Shown here: piece after piece, positions 1 through 10,677 of the stretch
How the letters are laid out: every line of letters starts with the position of its first letter
Numbering within the stretch: position 1 is the first letter of the stretch
From: Polysphondylium violaceum
Lineage: Eukaryota; Evosea; Eumycetozoa; Dictyosteliales; Dictyosteliaceae
NCBI GenBank assembly: GCA_000277445.1
Contig: AJWJ01000207.1
Span: forward strand, 1-38,111
Reading direction: 5' to 3'
DNA: 38,111 nucleotides
Position numbers and translations under genes: made by a program
Notes under the pieces: model-generated
Seen by the model: the letters and a program-made list of their open reading frames with translations, nothing else
Told to the model about the DNA's origin: nothing
Databases searched by the model: none

Positions 1-60
<60 letters not shown>
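1..60. repeat. (TTA)n trinucleotide repeat coding poly-Asn on the minus strand
   Basis: Twenty perfect TTA units at the window edge are read on the minus strand as AAT codons, giving a poly-Asn tract in the FHA protein. This is typical of dictyostelid coding microsatellites. The true length is unknown because the window ends inside it. Confidence 0.95.
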
Positions 61-64
<4 letters not shown>

Positions 65-950
65 TTACAATGATTGGAGTTGAAATAAGGTCAGATGATT
101 TTCTCTTTAATTTATTCTCTACAATTGGTGCTTTTGTTGTTGTATCTGCTACTGTTGGTGTTGGTATTGATGTTGCTGTTGTTGTTGGTTTATCTACATT
201 GATAGCATCGTCATCATTTATACTCTCATCAGTATTTACTTTTGTTGTTGTTGATAATGTTGTCGTAGATGTCATTTTTTTAATAGGTGATGGTATATAA
301 ACATTGTTGTTATCATCATTATTATTATTATTTGATGTCAAATCTGGTGTTGAATTATTATTATTACTATTACTCTTACTATTATTTGATATATTTGAAT
401 CAGATTTCTTTATTGGAGATAGTGGTTCATCTAAATCATTTACAACATCACCAATTTGAGTGAACCCACTAGATTCATCTTGATCAACGGTTCTATTTGC
501 TGCCTCTTCTTCTCTTTGTTCTCTTCTTAGTTTTTCTAAATCTTGAAAAATATAGAGTATACGAGTGGTGTCTGACGGATCAATGTTTGAAGTTAGGGCA
601 ATCTCATTCCCATTGACAATGGATATAGTGTTTCCCTTGCCCACTCTCTTTCTATTGACAAATGTGCCATTGCTGCTATAATCATCCAAAAAGAAATGAT
701 AGTCTACCTCGTCAGTGTCTTTCTTTCTGTAGAGTCTGCAATGTTTTGAACTGATCTTCTTGTCAGTGAGTTTATAGTGGCAGTCGTGGCTTCTGCCAAA
801 CAGACATTCATCCTCTTGTATCTCGATGTGTGGGTTGAGGGGATTGACCGACACGAGTCTGCCCCATGTCGAGCTATCCAAGGCACCGAGGTCAATGTCC
901 AACCCGATTTTCTTTGTTGTTTCGTTTAGTGTTGTATCTAAATCTTCCAT
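1..950 (-). CDS. FHA-domain protein, N-terminal part (cut by window edge); possibly an FHA/Chk2-type kinase
   Basis: The frame is open without introns from the ATG at 950-948 to the left edge, giving about 316 residues and no stop. Residues about 35-125 form a forkhead-associated domain, which binds phosphothreonine: GRSHDC, then ISSKHC, then DDYSSNGTFVN, the expected G-R, S-x-x-H and N-G strands in order. A short charged helix follows (DLEKLRREQREEEAA), then a Ser/Thr/Asn-rich linker with two copies of SPIKK and poly-Asn running off the edge. Dictyostelids have several kinases with an N-terminal FHA domain, an Asn-rich linker and a Chk2-like kinase domain, so this may be one; the kinase part is not in view, so that is inference. 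The FHA part is GC-rich and the linker AT-rich. It is divergent from the small gene at 1556. Confidence 0.85.
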
Positions 951-1555
951 GCAAACTTGTGATATATCTATATATGAGAGATATTTATGTAATAAAACAA
1001 TGATGAGTTTTAGCAATAGAGATATAGCAAAATTTGAAAAAAAATATTTTTTTAAAAATAATTTCAAATTTTTTTCCCACGCCTTCTCATAGTTTCTTGG
1101 AAAATAGAATTATCATTATTGATTCTCATAAAACGATTAGAGATACAAAGATGTAAAAGGGAACTATTTTAAAACAATGATCAACTTTGTACTAATTTAA
1201 AAAGCGAGAAAATGAAAAAATAGAGATCACATGTTTAAAATAGATTAAGATTCAAGAGATCTTAGATATATTTTAAAGTTGAAATCATTTTTTCTAATTT
1301 TTTCTCTAATATTTGATTAAAATTAGATATTTATAATAAACATTAATTAACCTGAATAGACTGTTTTGGTCATTTAAAATTCTTTTTTCAAACAAGAATT
1401 CCCATTAAAAAAGATAAAACCGTACCAGGCAAATTCCCCTGTTTTTTCATTTTTTTTATTTTTTGCAAAATTTTTTTTTGGAACCATCTTATTTAAAGGT
1501 GTTTTCATTAATTCTTATATTCATACAACTCATTAATTCTTATATTTATACAACT
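951..1555. promoter_or_regulatory. Divergent intergenic region between the FHA gene and the small orphan
   Basis: No credible coding region is seen. The DNA is very AT-rich with T and A runs. A T-run joined to TTTTGCAAAATTTT lies near 1460-1480, about 80-95 bp before the ATG at 1556; similar T-run/GCA elements recur in other promoters of this window. The last 50 bp are a tandem duplication, listed separately. Confidence 0.6.
1506..1555 (+). repeat. 25-bp tandem duplication abutting a start codon
   Basis: Two head-to-tail copies of a 25-bp unit (1506-1530 and 1531-1555) differ by one base (C/T). The second copy ends directly before the ATG at 1556. The unit is not a multiple of three and lies in the inferred 5' leader, so it is probably non-coding. 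One mismatch suggests a fairly recent duplication. Confidence 0.9.
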
Positions 1556-1737
1556 ATGCAAGCATCTCCAAGTACAAGAGCAAGCGGTAGTAGTAAAATA
1601 AATTTTACCATAAAGATTAGAACTGATCCCAAACCACCTCCACTTCCTCCTAAATGTAAGAGGTTATTGTTCACTAATTAGAAAAATAATATTAATTTTT
1701 TTTTTTAGTGAATGGTGGTAAAACATTTAGTTTCTAA
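1556..1737 (+). CDS. Small orphan protein (42 aa, two exons)
   Basis: Exon 1 is 1556-1655 and exon 2 is 1709-1737, joined across a 53-bp AT-rich intron with a GTAAGA donor and a T-tract before the TAG acceptor. The product has a Ser/Thr-rich start, then SKINFTIKIRTD, a proline cluster (KPPPLPPK), and ends LNGGKTFSF. Exon 1 has even, protein-like codon use, and the splice restores the frame to a clean stop. An upstream in-frame ATG at 1463 would add 31 residues but passes through the non-triplet tandem repeat, so the start at 1556 is preferred. I do not recognise the family. The short basic form with an aromatic C-terminus could suit a small subunit of an organelle complex, but that is speculation. 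Confidence 0.6.
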
Positions 1738-1944
1738 GGATACCTTTTTTTTTTAAATCTTTATTGAGTAAAAAGAAAGATATCATAAGATTATTTTTCT
1801 ATTAAATAAAGGTAACATTAAGAAACAAATGTGAAAGGAAAAGAATTTGGCTTTAGATTGATTTCAAATTACCAGAGATTAAATTTTTTTTTTTATTGAT
1901 TTTTTGTTAAGAAAAGGTAAAATGACGATTATTAGAAATCTGTT

Positions 1945-3570
1945 TTAGATTTGAGTATCAATGATTTCCAAGGTGTATAAATCACGAGTATCACCACCAA
2001 TAACTTTGGCTTCAAAATAAACTGAACCTGTTTGTTCAAATTTATATGGTTTACTGACAAATTCAGACATTGGGCCTGAGGATGATTCAAAGAGTTTTTT
2101 AAGTGGAATCTTTTCAATATGGGTTTTGGTTGCAACCGCTCTACTAGAATCCGGACCGTGGCCAACTTGTCCTTCTGGAATTTCTCTAATGACAATTTCA
2201 AGTCCAGCATTTGAATCTGTTCTCCCCAAGATCTATTTGTTTTTAATAAAGTAGAATTAATAAGTCACTTTCAGAAAGTAACACTTAAATAATATAACTT
2301 ACTCTAAAAGTTAGATTCTTTGGTTCCATGAAATAAAAGGTATCATAGTATAAACCCCTAGCCTCACCAGATAATAATCCTATAGTACCAGTCACTGAAT
2401 TGACAGAGTTTTCACCCTCTTCACAATTCTCAAAAATACCTAACATAAAACCCATCTTTGAAAAATCAGCAATATAGATTCTATTTGATATTGGAAGATA
2501 ATAGCTACCATCGCCATCTTCTCCTTCTTCATTTGTTCGTTGGAGCCAAATTTGATTATACTTATAACGAGAAACGTCGGCATATGTTAATTGAGATGTC
2601 AATGTTCTATAATCACCTTTGATTTCTGGTAGTTCTTGATCGAAATCGGATATTATGGTTTCATTAACCTTATTAAAGAATTTACTAAAGTGTTCATGAG
2701 TTAATCTTATTGTATCATGAATTTTATATTCCATAGATCTGATATGATCAACTCCATATACATATTCTTCTGGTAAACCCCATTCAATACCACAGAAATG
2801 AGTATCACGCAAAAATGCAATATACATTACAACTGTCTGGAGATAGAGCTTAATTAGTAACTCGATCTTATCTTCTCTTCCAAAGAAAATCAAACATTCC
2901 ATTAATAAATTTCTAAAAGAACTATATTTTGGTAATTTTAATATACATAAGATAAAAAATAAAATTCCTATTACCTACACATGATTGGCAGCCATGTAAG
3001 ATTTAACAGAATCAGAAATTGGTTTACCCTTTTTTTTTGTTTGTTATAGATATATTCAATCTCAGCAAATCCATAACCAGCAGAGCATAGTGATTCAAAC
3101 TTCACCTGACAAAACTTTACAACTTCTTCATCAATTTTTTTGTCCATTTTCTTTTCCATATCTGAAATAAGTCGTTTCAATCTTTTTTCAAAATCTTCTT
3201 TACGGAGATATGGATCTTCAACTGGAAATGCTCTATAATAATAATTTTTAGATAGAAAACAATTTAAAGTTTTTTGAAATTTAATATTAATAGATATGGA
3301 TAAGTTAAAATGTTAGTAATACTTTTTCCAAAAGATGGTAAAGCAAGAAGTAGCTAATGCACCTACGACTGGAATGCACCCAATTGTACCTTTAATGGTT
3401 TCAAGGTAATCATCGTTATCCAACTTGTACTCCTCTCCCAATACAGCTCTTCCAATGGCAAATGCTGGATTATATTTTTCAATCTCTGTTAAATTTGGTT
3501 CACCTATTCATATGAAAACTGTTAGAATAAAAATATTTGAAAAGTCTGTTCAACTATACAACTTACTCAT
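1945..3570 (-). CDS. Delta-endotoxin (Cry)-like N-terminal domain protein, nuclear gene with introns
   Basis: The gene reads right to left from the ATG at 3570 to the stop at 1945 in about five exons and codes roughly 450 residues. The pieces match the layout of the Cry/delta-endotoxin helical domain: a hydrophobic early helix (GCIPVVGALATSCF), an amphipathic charged helix region (MEKKMDKKIDEEVVKF), then the most telling part, a long helix ending AFLRDTHFCGIEWGLPEEY, close to the family pattern of a helix ending LLLLRDA..FGEEWG, and next IHDTIRLTHEHFSKF, like the helix after it. The C-terminal part (about 200 residues) is probably beta-rich. The protein is shorter than the usual three-domain core. 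Spliceosomal introns show it is a resident nuclear gene, perhaps anciently acquired. It looks nearly whole, with about one apparent break that may be a draft-sequence artefact. Family call by eye only. Confidence 0.6.
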
Positions 3571-3811
3571 ATTTAAATTAATAATTTAGTTAAATACTAA
3601 AAGAATGGTATTAAATATTTAACCCTATTTATATAGAGAATAAAAATAATAAATATAAATTATTATAATTAATATTTTGTGTGAAGATCACACATTTTTT
3701 AATTTTTGCATAAAATTTTATGATGTCAACTCAAACATCTATTTTTAACCCCATCGATCTCGTTTCAAATTAGGTAAAAATATTTTTTTTTTTGTTGTTT
3801 TAATAATGATT

Positions 3812-4735
3812 TTATTTTTTATCAGATTCTTTATCTAGATTTACATTTGGTTTTGAAGAGGTAGGAGGGTATTCTTGGTCAATTGGAATATTTACATAGT
3901 TGTTTTGAGGGTAGCTATAATAAGGAGCTGAACCATTTGGTTGTGGGATTTGTGATGAAGACGATGGACCTCCACCCAATTGTTGACCGTATCCGCTAAA
4001 TGGTTGGCTAGGACCAGCAGTGGGAGGTGGTAATGGTTCACCTGGTTTTTGATTTCCATAATAGTATGCCATGGGAACGTATTGAGCTTGGTTTTGTTGA
4101 TGTTGTGGATAGGCTTGAGGATGAGCGACTAAAGGTTGTTGAGCAATAGGTGAGTTTGGAATAATTAATTCACACCATAACTTAATTCTTCTCTTTCCTT
4201 TTCTATTTTCAAATTCTACATATTTCATGACCCATTGAATACCAAATGAATTATTATATTCTGTATGAATTTTTTGTACTGCATAGGATAAATTTCTAAT
4301 ATACTATTTTGTAGGTATTATTTGGGGAGTTAATTATTAATGATTCAATGACAATAACTCAATAAAATACAATACTCTTGATCTTAGAGTGAAAATGGCA
4401 ACAAGTAAACATAAAAATGAAACACCAAGAATTAAAATACCAATATACCAATAGATTGGAGTGTAATTAGTGCTTTGACGTCTAGCTTCCCCAACTGCAA
4501 ACATGACGATACCACAAACAAGAACAGGAAGAATTGAAACCAATTGTCCTAAAATTGTGTAAAATGCTACTTGATTTAAATATTTAATTGAATTTGCATA
4601 GTTTTCTTGAGGTACATAGGGATTCAATTCTATGGGCATATCATCATTAAAATGTCTTTTTAAAAAACCTCTTCTTTTTGATCTTACTATCACTCTAAAA
4701 GGTGATGTAAGAGGATACTGAAATTTTTCATTCAT
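3812..4735 (-). CDS. Two-pass membrane protein with Pro/Gln-rich tail
   Basis: Exon 1 is 4376-4735 and exon 2 is 3812-4303, giving 283 aa; the intron is 72 bp. A basic N-terminal segment (RSKRRGFLKRHF) is followed by two hydrophobic helices, about residues 55-80 (ILGQLVSILPVLVCGIVMF) and 93-115 (YWYIGILILGVSFLCLLVAI). After the splice comes a charged, probably folded segment (YIRNLSYAVQKIHTEY, then KGKRRIKLWCELII), then a long disordered tail rich in Pro, Gln, Tyr and Ser with QAYPQHQQNQAQ-type repeats. There is no signal peptide, so both ends are probably cytosolic. The splice is supported because the segment upstream of exon 2's first Met is open and protein-like. I do not recognise the family. 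A Pro/Gln/Tyr tail of this kind often mediates weak self-association or binds WW/SH3 domains, which is inference. Confidence 0.8.
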
Positions 4736-5337
4736 ATTTTGGTCTGTCTATAAAAATAACTTGTCTGTCTTTTACTATGCTATGGGTGTTGATGTTGTAA
4801 CAAAATTAAATAAATAAAAAAAAGTGATACAGATAATAATAATATGGGAAAATAATTTAGAGTTTAGGAAAAGAAAAAAATAGAAAAGAAAGATTATCAC
4901 TCGAATGAATAATTATCTAGCTTTTAATTCATTTAGAGCGAATTAAAAATAAATTATTTTCTTTTTTTTAAAAAATAAAATAGAGAGAAAAAGTATGAAT
5001 TTATTACAAAATTTTCAATTATTTATTTTTTAGAATAATTGTAACCCCCTTTCACACCACCCTTTTGTGACAAACTTGTTCTATAATAGATAATTTGGGG
5101 GGTTGTGTGTGAACATATATATAAACAGAGTGTGTAATCGCTAAAGGGGGTGAAATCAATTTTTATCAGCTGATCACCACACACATTTGATTACTCATCA
5201 ATCATAGTATGACGGATATATGGTTAAATTATATATGTATATCTATACAAGATATTTTAATTTATTATGGAAATGAATATTATGAGTAAATATTCAATAA
5301 TACAAGTGGTACACTATTACTATTGGTATATGATTGA
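4736..5337. promoter_or_regulatory. Intergenic region with a cluster of C-rich/G-rich CACACC-type boxes
   Basis: This stretch separates the start of the membrane-protein gene (4735) from the end of the DIL gene (5338), so it is the upstream region of the former. No gene is seen. In otherwise AT-only DNA, 5041-5185 holds a dense set of GC boxes: CCCCCTTTCACACCACCC at 5045-5062, GGGGGGTTGTGTGTGAAC near 5097-5114, and GGGGGTGAAA at 5146-5155, the last being the inverse of the CCCCCTTTCAC type. The palindrome ATCAGCTGAT and CACCACACACA follow. Such GT/CA-rich boxes resemble Dictyostelium G-boxes bound by GBF; that link is inference. Confidence 0.55.
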
Positions 5338-8200
5338 TTATCTTTTAAAACCACTGCTGGTTGTGAATGGAGTGGAGCTATTTGAGGAGATAGACGACTT
5401 GCCCATCATACCACTGCCGCTGCTGATGTTGGTGATCTCCTTGCGTTCTCGACCGTACTGCAAGTCTTTGGTGAGAAAGTCGAGAGAGAGCTGCTGCATG
5501 AATGTGGTGTCAAACTCGAGGGTCTCTGGCAGAGGCTCTTGGCGGGCAGAGATCAGACGCTCGATGGCGGAAAAGACAGTGTCGGGGATAGGGTCGCTGT
5601 TGATTCTGTCGGGTTGGAAATGTTTGAGGAAATGTTTGATGTGGTACATGGATACAGAGGGACACACTTGGTTGAGGGTGTCGGGGTCTGACAGGAGCTC
5701 TTTGTCCATCACGAGCAGATTGGCAGCCTCGATCATGGGCTCGAGCTGGGTGATCGAGAGATGCGACACAGACACCCAGTCTTGGATCTTGGACAGCTCG
5801 ATCTTGATTTGGAAGCCGTTGACGGTCGAGCATAGGTCGGGGATGTTGTAGAGTGAGTTGAGGAGCAGGCTGTTGATGTAGTAGAACAGTTGGGAAAAGA
5901 ATTGGTTGATCAGGCTGGGATGCACATAGTTTTGTCTGAGGATCTCGAAAAACTCTTGCAAGATGTCTAGTGTTGTGTTTCTCGACACTAGACTGTTGAT
6001 GTGATGATGTATGTTGTGGTGGCTGTGCGCGCTGTTTAGTGGCGAGTTGGCCGATGCAGCAGATTTGCCGACACCGAGCGGTGTGCTGGAGCTTGGCGAA
6101 GTGGCCGACGACGATCCATTCTGCTGGGGCGAACCGATGCTGGCCAACAGGTAGGAGGGGATGTCGGTGGTGGACTTTCTCTTGCTCAATTTACCGCTGT
6201 TGAATGCAAGAATGTCATGTTTGAGGATGCTCGACACCAAGATGGGCGAGAGCTTCAAATAGGCGTTTTGGACCAACTTGCTATAGAATTTAAAGATGAT
6301 GGCCTTCATGTTGTACTCAAAACTGGTGATGGGCGAGAGATTGGATGAGGTGTCGTTGTTGTTATTGCTGAGACCATCGATTTCAATCTTATTCTTTACC
6401 TTGGCAAGCAATAAACACGAGGTTGACAGCCAGTATGCGAGGAGACTGTTGTCGTTCTGACACTTTTTGTAGGTGGTTTCGAGGGCCATGTTGAGGCCAG
6501 AAAACACACGTGTTCCAATCTTGATGTCTTTTAGTACGCCCAACGACACGAGGCCGTCAAAGAGGGTGATGCCAGAGACTGGCAAGTTTCCTTTGAATTG
6601 GGGCTCAGCCAAAAAGATGGTTCTCTCGACCAACGTCTTTTCCTCGAGTTCTTGTTTGAATGCCTGTGACTGTCGTCTGAGTTCCTCTATCGACCCTGAC
6701 GAGTTGGCCGATGTCTTGTTGGTGGTGATGACGGGGTCTGGGGCAAGGGCTGAGTCTCTTCTCTTACTTGCGCCCATCATTTGCGAGGTGTTTAGTCGTT
6801 CCGACAACTCGGCATTCTCTCTCTCCAATTCAGAGATTCTCTTTTCCTGCTGTTCACACTCCTGTTGCAACGACTGGTACTTTGTTCTTAAATCTGTGCC
6901 GCTAATATTACCCAACTCTGTGTTGCTCATGGTTGTTTTCTGGATTTGTTTCTTTAATTTAGTAATCTCTTTCTCTTGATTGGCAATAATCGCCATCTTT
7001 TCAATCTTTTCCTGCATCAATAATTCAATTTCATTGTCTGGATCATTTGATGATACTATATAAACATATCAAATATTAATATCCGTGATTGCATCAGAGC
7101 CAACACAATCCAAATACATACATCTTGCCACATCATTCATTTGTTGAGTTAGGAATTGTTCTTTTTCAAACTGATAGTTTTCTATGGTCTTGTCTCTGTC
7201 TTCGAGATCATCTTGAAGCTTTTTCTTTTGATTTCTTAGTGTTTCAATCTCATTTTCGTAGTCTTTAATCTTGTGAAACTTTTCAAGATTCTCATTCTCT
7301 AATGCATCTACATCTTTTGTCAATTTATCAATTTCTTGTTTTAATTCTTTTTTAGATTCTCCCAAATCATCATTTAAATCATCATCAGAGTAATCATTTG
7401 ATGTCTACATTATTGATATATATTGTTATTAATATGTTGAGTATTGTACAATAATATACACATATATAATTACCATTTCATTTGTAGCCAAAGAAGTATC
7501 AACGGTTGTATCTGAAATTTCAGAATCTGTTTTATCTAAAAAGTAATCATCACCGCCAAAGGTTCGGACAATTCTTGGATCTTTGGATGAATCTTTACCG
7601 GATTGTACTTTTTGTAATGGTTTATCATTAAATTTAATTGGTATTGTATTAAATGAACACTATTGATATGATTGTAATTATTATTATTATTAATACCATT
7701 ATATAGATTATCTACTACTATGAATATACACATACACTAATAACAGGTTCAGGTTTAACTCCTTTTGTAAAAGATAAGTTTACAAAAGAGGTACCTCTTG
7801 AACTCATATAAGATGTGAGATCCAATTCAATCTTTCCCAATACTTTTGCTGTTGATTTCTTTTTCTCCTAATATTTATGTTAGTATTTGAATATAAACAA
7901 TCATAGCAATGATAGTTTCTATAAACTTACTTCTTTTAATTGTAGTGAAAGTTTCTTTTCATCTGGTTTTTGAGATTTTGGATCGATAAAGAATTTACTC
8001 TCAAAAGAGATCTTTTCCTCAAAGAGAGCTTCACCATTTCTCACGACAACATGTGATGTCTCTCCAGAGGATTTGGATGTTCCTCTTCTCCAATACACAA
8101 ACACTGATCCACCATTGTATTCTTTAAGGTTGATTACTTTGTTGATAAGTACTTCAACCTTTACCTTTAATTTATCCTTTCCTTTATGTGATTTTTTCAT
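5338..8200 (-). CDS. NT-C2 / coiled-coil / DIL (dilute) domain protein
   Basis: There are five exons: 7931-8200, 7736-7867, 7474-7659, 7122-7404 and 5338-7055, giving 862 aa; all joins keep frame. Residues 1-150 are an NT-type C2 domain (EEIG1/EHBP1 type): KVKVEVLINKVINLKEY, VYWRRG, FEEKISFES, KKSTAKVLGKIELDLTSYM. After an acidic linker comes a coiled coil (about 200-300, and again near 310-430), with KKELKQEIDKLTKDVDALEN-like heptads. Residues about 430-825 form a DIL domain as in the myosin V tail and afadin: LLAYWLSTSCLLL, then LLQEFFEILRQ-type helices, QFFSQLFYYINSLLLNSLY, and a C-terminal VCPSVSMYHIKHFLKHFQP. DIL domains bind cargo or Rab/Ras-type partners and NT-C2 domains bind membranes or Rabs, so a membrane-traffic adaptor is likely (inference). 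The DIL part is GC-rich; the N-terminal exons are AT-rich. Confidence 0.88.
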
Positions 8201-8945
8201 ATATTATTTTATATATCTATTGTATATATGGTGGCGATTGAAATAATCAAGAAATAGATATATTTATATGTGGTGATAAGATATGAAATAGATATACAGA
8301 TAGATATATAATAATGATACGACGAAATAACACAGGAAAATATAATAACAAAAACAGAGATAAAACGCTACTCTTCGCACTCTACTAGTGGGAAATGGAT
8401 GTGGTGGTGTGGTGGGTGTAATTGGAAAGATTTTTTTTTTTTCATAATTTTATTTTTTTTTGAATTTTTTCGACTTTGATCACTTTTATGATTGAGATCT
8501 GATTGGATTGGTTTTATTATTAGTTCATTTATGTAATTATATAACACATATATTTAGTGTCTGTTATTAAAAATGTGTAATTCATATAATTGTATTCACT
8601 ATAAAGAATTTCCAAGAGCTGAGAATGTGTACTCTTTTTTTTTTTGTTCAAAGAGATTAATGAAAAATATATAGATATATAGATATTTAATGTATTTTTT
8701 GATTGAGGAATACAACAAAATTTGGGGAAAAAAGTCAAATTTTCACACCCACAGAATAGTTTTATTTATGTCATAACGCCCACTTTTTTTTCCTTACATA
8801 TTTTTAAAATATGTAATGTCTTTCCACAAAAGGTGATATATGTATCTGGATCAAATACGTGTGTAGGTTCAGTGAGAGTAAAGTATTTAAGAATAAAATG
8901 ATTTCTGGTTATTCATGTACAGGATAGCATACCTGATAGCGGATC
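8201..8945. promoter_or_regulatory. Divergent promoter region with a G-rich box
   Basis: No gene is supported; short open frames here are AT-driven. Upstream of the DIL gene, GTGGTGGTGTGGTGGGTGT lies at 8401-8419, a G-box-like element, followed by T runs at 8430-8470. Upstream of the beta-helix gene there are T runs near 8635-8645 and 8784-8792, and an AT-rich leader up to the ATG at 8946. Confidence 0.5.
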
Positions 8946-10677
8946 ATGATTAGTAGTATATATACATTTCTGGTAGCTTTAGTGCTTTTAAATCATAGTT
9001 GTGTAAGAGTTTGTGGTGATAGTAGTAGTGGTAGTGCTGGTAGTGGTGTTGATTTCTATGTAGATGTGCATAGTACTTATCAGAATGACACATTGTGCGG
9101 TGCGAGTGCAGAGACTGCCTGTACAAGTATATTCGCAGCTTATAGTTCCTTTTTGAAAAGCGGTGGTGGGGCTGATTTGAATATCGGAATAGCATCGGGT
9201 GTGTATATTGTCGATACAGATGAGGGCATAGATATACACAATGGTATTCGTGTGACAATCAAACCATTCCCATCGTCGCTGATGGACACAGGTACCGGGG
9301 TAAGTATTTCTAGTGTGGATGCAATAAACTCATTGTTTACAATCAGTAGTAATTCATCACTCGGTGTATTTGGTATAACATTCCAAGATATGGGTAATAT
9401 TGTATCATCATCTTCTTCATCGTCCACTGATGAACCAATATCAACTACTGTTGCATTCAATAATTGTACATTTACCAACAACACCAATATCATTTCAACT
9501 TCTGCCGCAATGATTACATTGCGTAATTGTACATTTGTCAATAACAACAATAACCAAGACATTCAGTCAACATTAATTAATACTCTAGAATCGATAGTTG
9601 TTATTGACAATTGTGTATTTGGCCATAACGGTGGTGATCAGATACTTTTACTCTCTAATCATTCTCACACAACCATCTCAAACTCTCTGTTTGATGCCAA
9701 TACTGCGAGCCAAAGTTTAATTCAAATATACGGTTTAAACTTTACTTTTATCAATTCTGTATTCCAACACAACTCTTCACCTTCACCAATTCTCATCAGC
9801 AAAAGAACTCTCAATTCATTTCATACACCAGCAAATGCCACTATTATTTCATCTCAATTTATATCAAACTTTGATATTATTTATCAAAGTCCTGTAAGTT
9901 GTTTATGACTATTGTAGATTATACAATATATTAATAATAGTTAACCAGTTTTTGGTTATTTCTAGTGATCTCTATATTGTATCTAGTTTGTTTCGTAATA
10001 ACATTGGAGGAAAATCAGGGGTATTGGATGGTATTGACTCAAATATTGTCATTTATCAATCACAATTTATCAACAACTATGGTGGATATGGTTTCAGCCA
10101 ATTGGGAACCTCACTCACGATTAGAGATTCTAGTTTCAAGAATAGTAATTGGATGTTTACGTTGAAATCATTGCTTAGCATCCAAGACACATTTACTATT
10201 ATAACCAACTCTAATTTTACCATTGATAACTATGTTTTGATAGATTGCATAAACTCGTCCATCACTCTCACTGGATTGAATAATTTCTACTATAGTAGTA
10301 ATGACAAACATATAGACTCACCATTCAATTGCAGTGGAGTGTGTAATATCGCAAATCACGAATCCAATCAATACCAATGTCCCAATCCACCACCCTCACC
10401 TCACCCAATCACTCTCTCTCCTTATTCCTCTTCAAACTCGGAATCCTTAACAACAACTTCCAACAACAACAACAGCAACTATAATCCTAGACCTACCAAA
10501 GTGATTGATTTGTTGATTATTTTACTCATCATCTGTTGTGTCTTGCTCACAATTGTCATAATAATATTCATTACATGCATGATCAAAGTATGCAGAGAAA
10601 ATCGTAACTATAAGAAACTTGAAGAACAAGAGAACTTGATTCAACAACAGTATATGCACACCAGTGACACTGAATAA
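8946..10677 (+). CDS. Secreted beta-helix (pectin-lyase-like) surface protein, transmembrane anchored
   Basis: Exon 1 is 8946-9893 and exon 2 is 9949-10677, giving 558 aa. Residues 1-24 are a signal peptide (FLVALVLLNHSCVRVCG). The next block, FYVDVHSTYQNDTLCG..ACTSI, matches the downstream neighbour. Residues about 100-440 are a right-handed parallel beta-helix: many short Asn-rich strands with turns such as FNNCTFTNNT, LRNCTFVNNN, ISNSLFDANT and FINSVFQHNSS, each a likely helix rung with N-glycosylation sites. A Cys cluster (C..GVCN....YQCP) and a Pro/Ser/Asn stalk precede one transmembrane helix at about 500-527 (LLIILLIICCVLLTIVIIIF) and a short cytosolic tail of about 30 residues. It is therefore a type I cell-surface protein. 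The ligand is unknown; dictyostelids have large families of such proteins, some in cell recognition. It is a paralogue of the gene at 11037. Confidence 0.88.

Noticed and set aside
1463-1555. In-frame upstream Met that would extend the 42-aa protein
   Set aside because: The extension runs through AT-rich leader and a 25-bp tandem repeat that is not a multiple of three; the Met at 1556 gives even codon use.
7536-7733. Minus-strand frame starting at 7733
   Set aside because: It reads through the intron at 7660-7735 in the wrong frame; the spliced frame gives coherent NT-C2 linker sequence.
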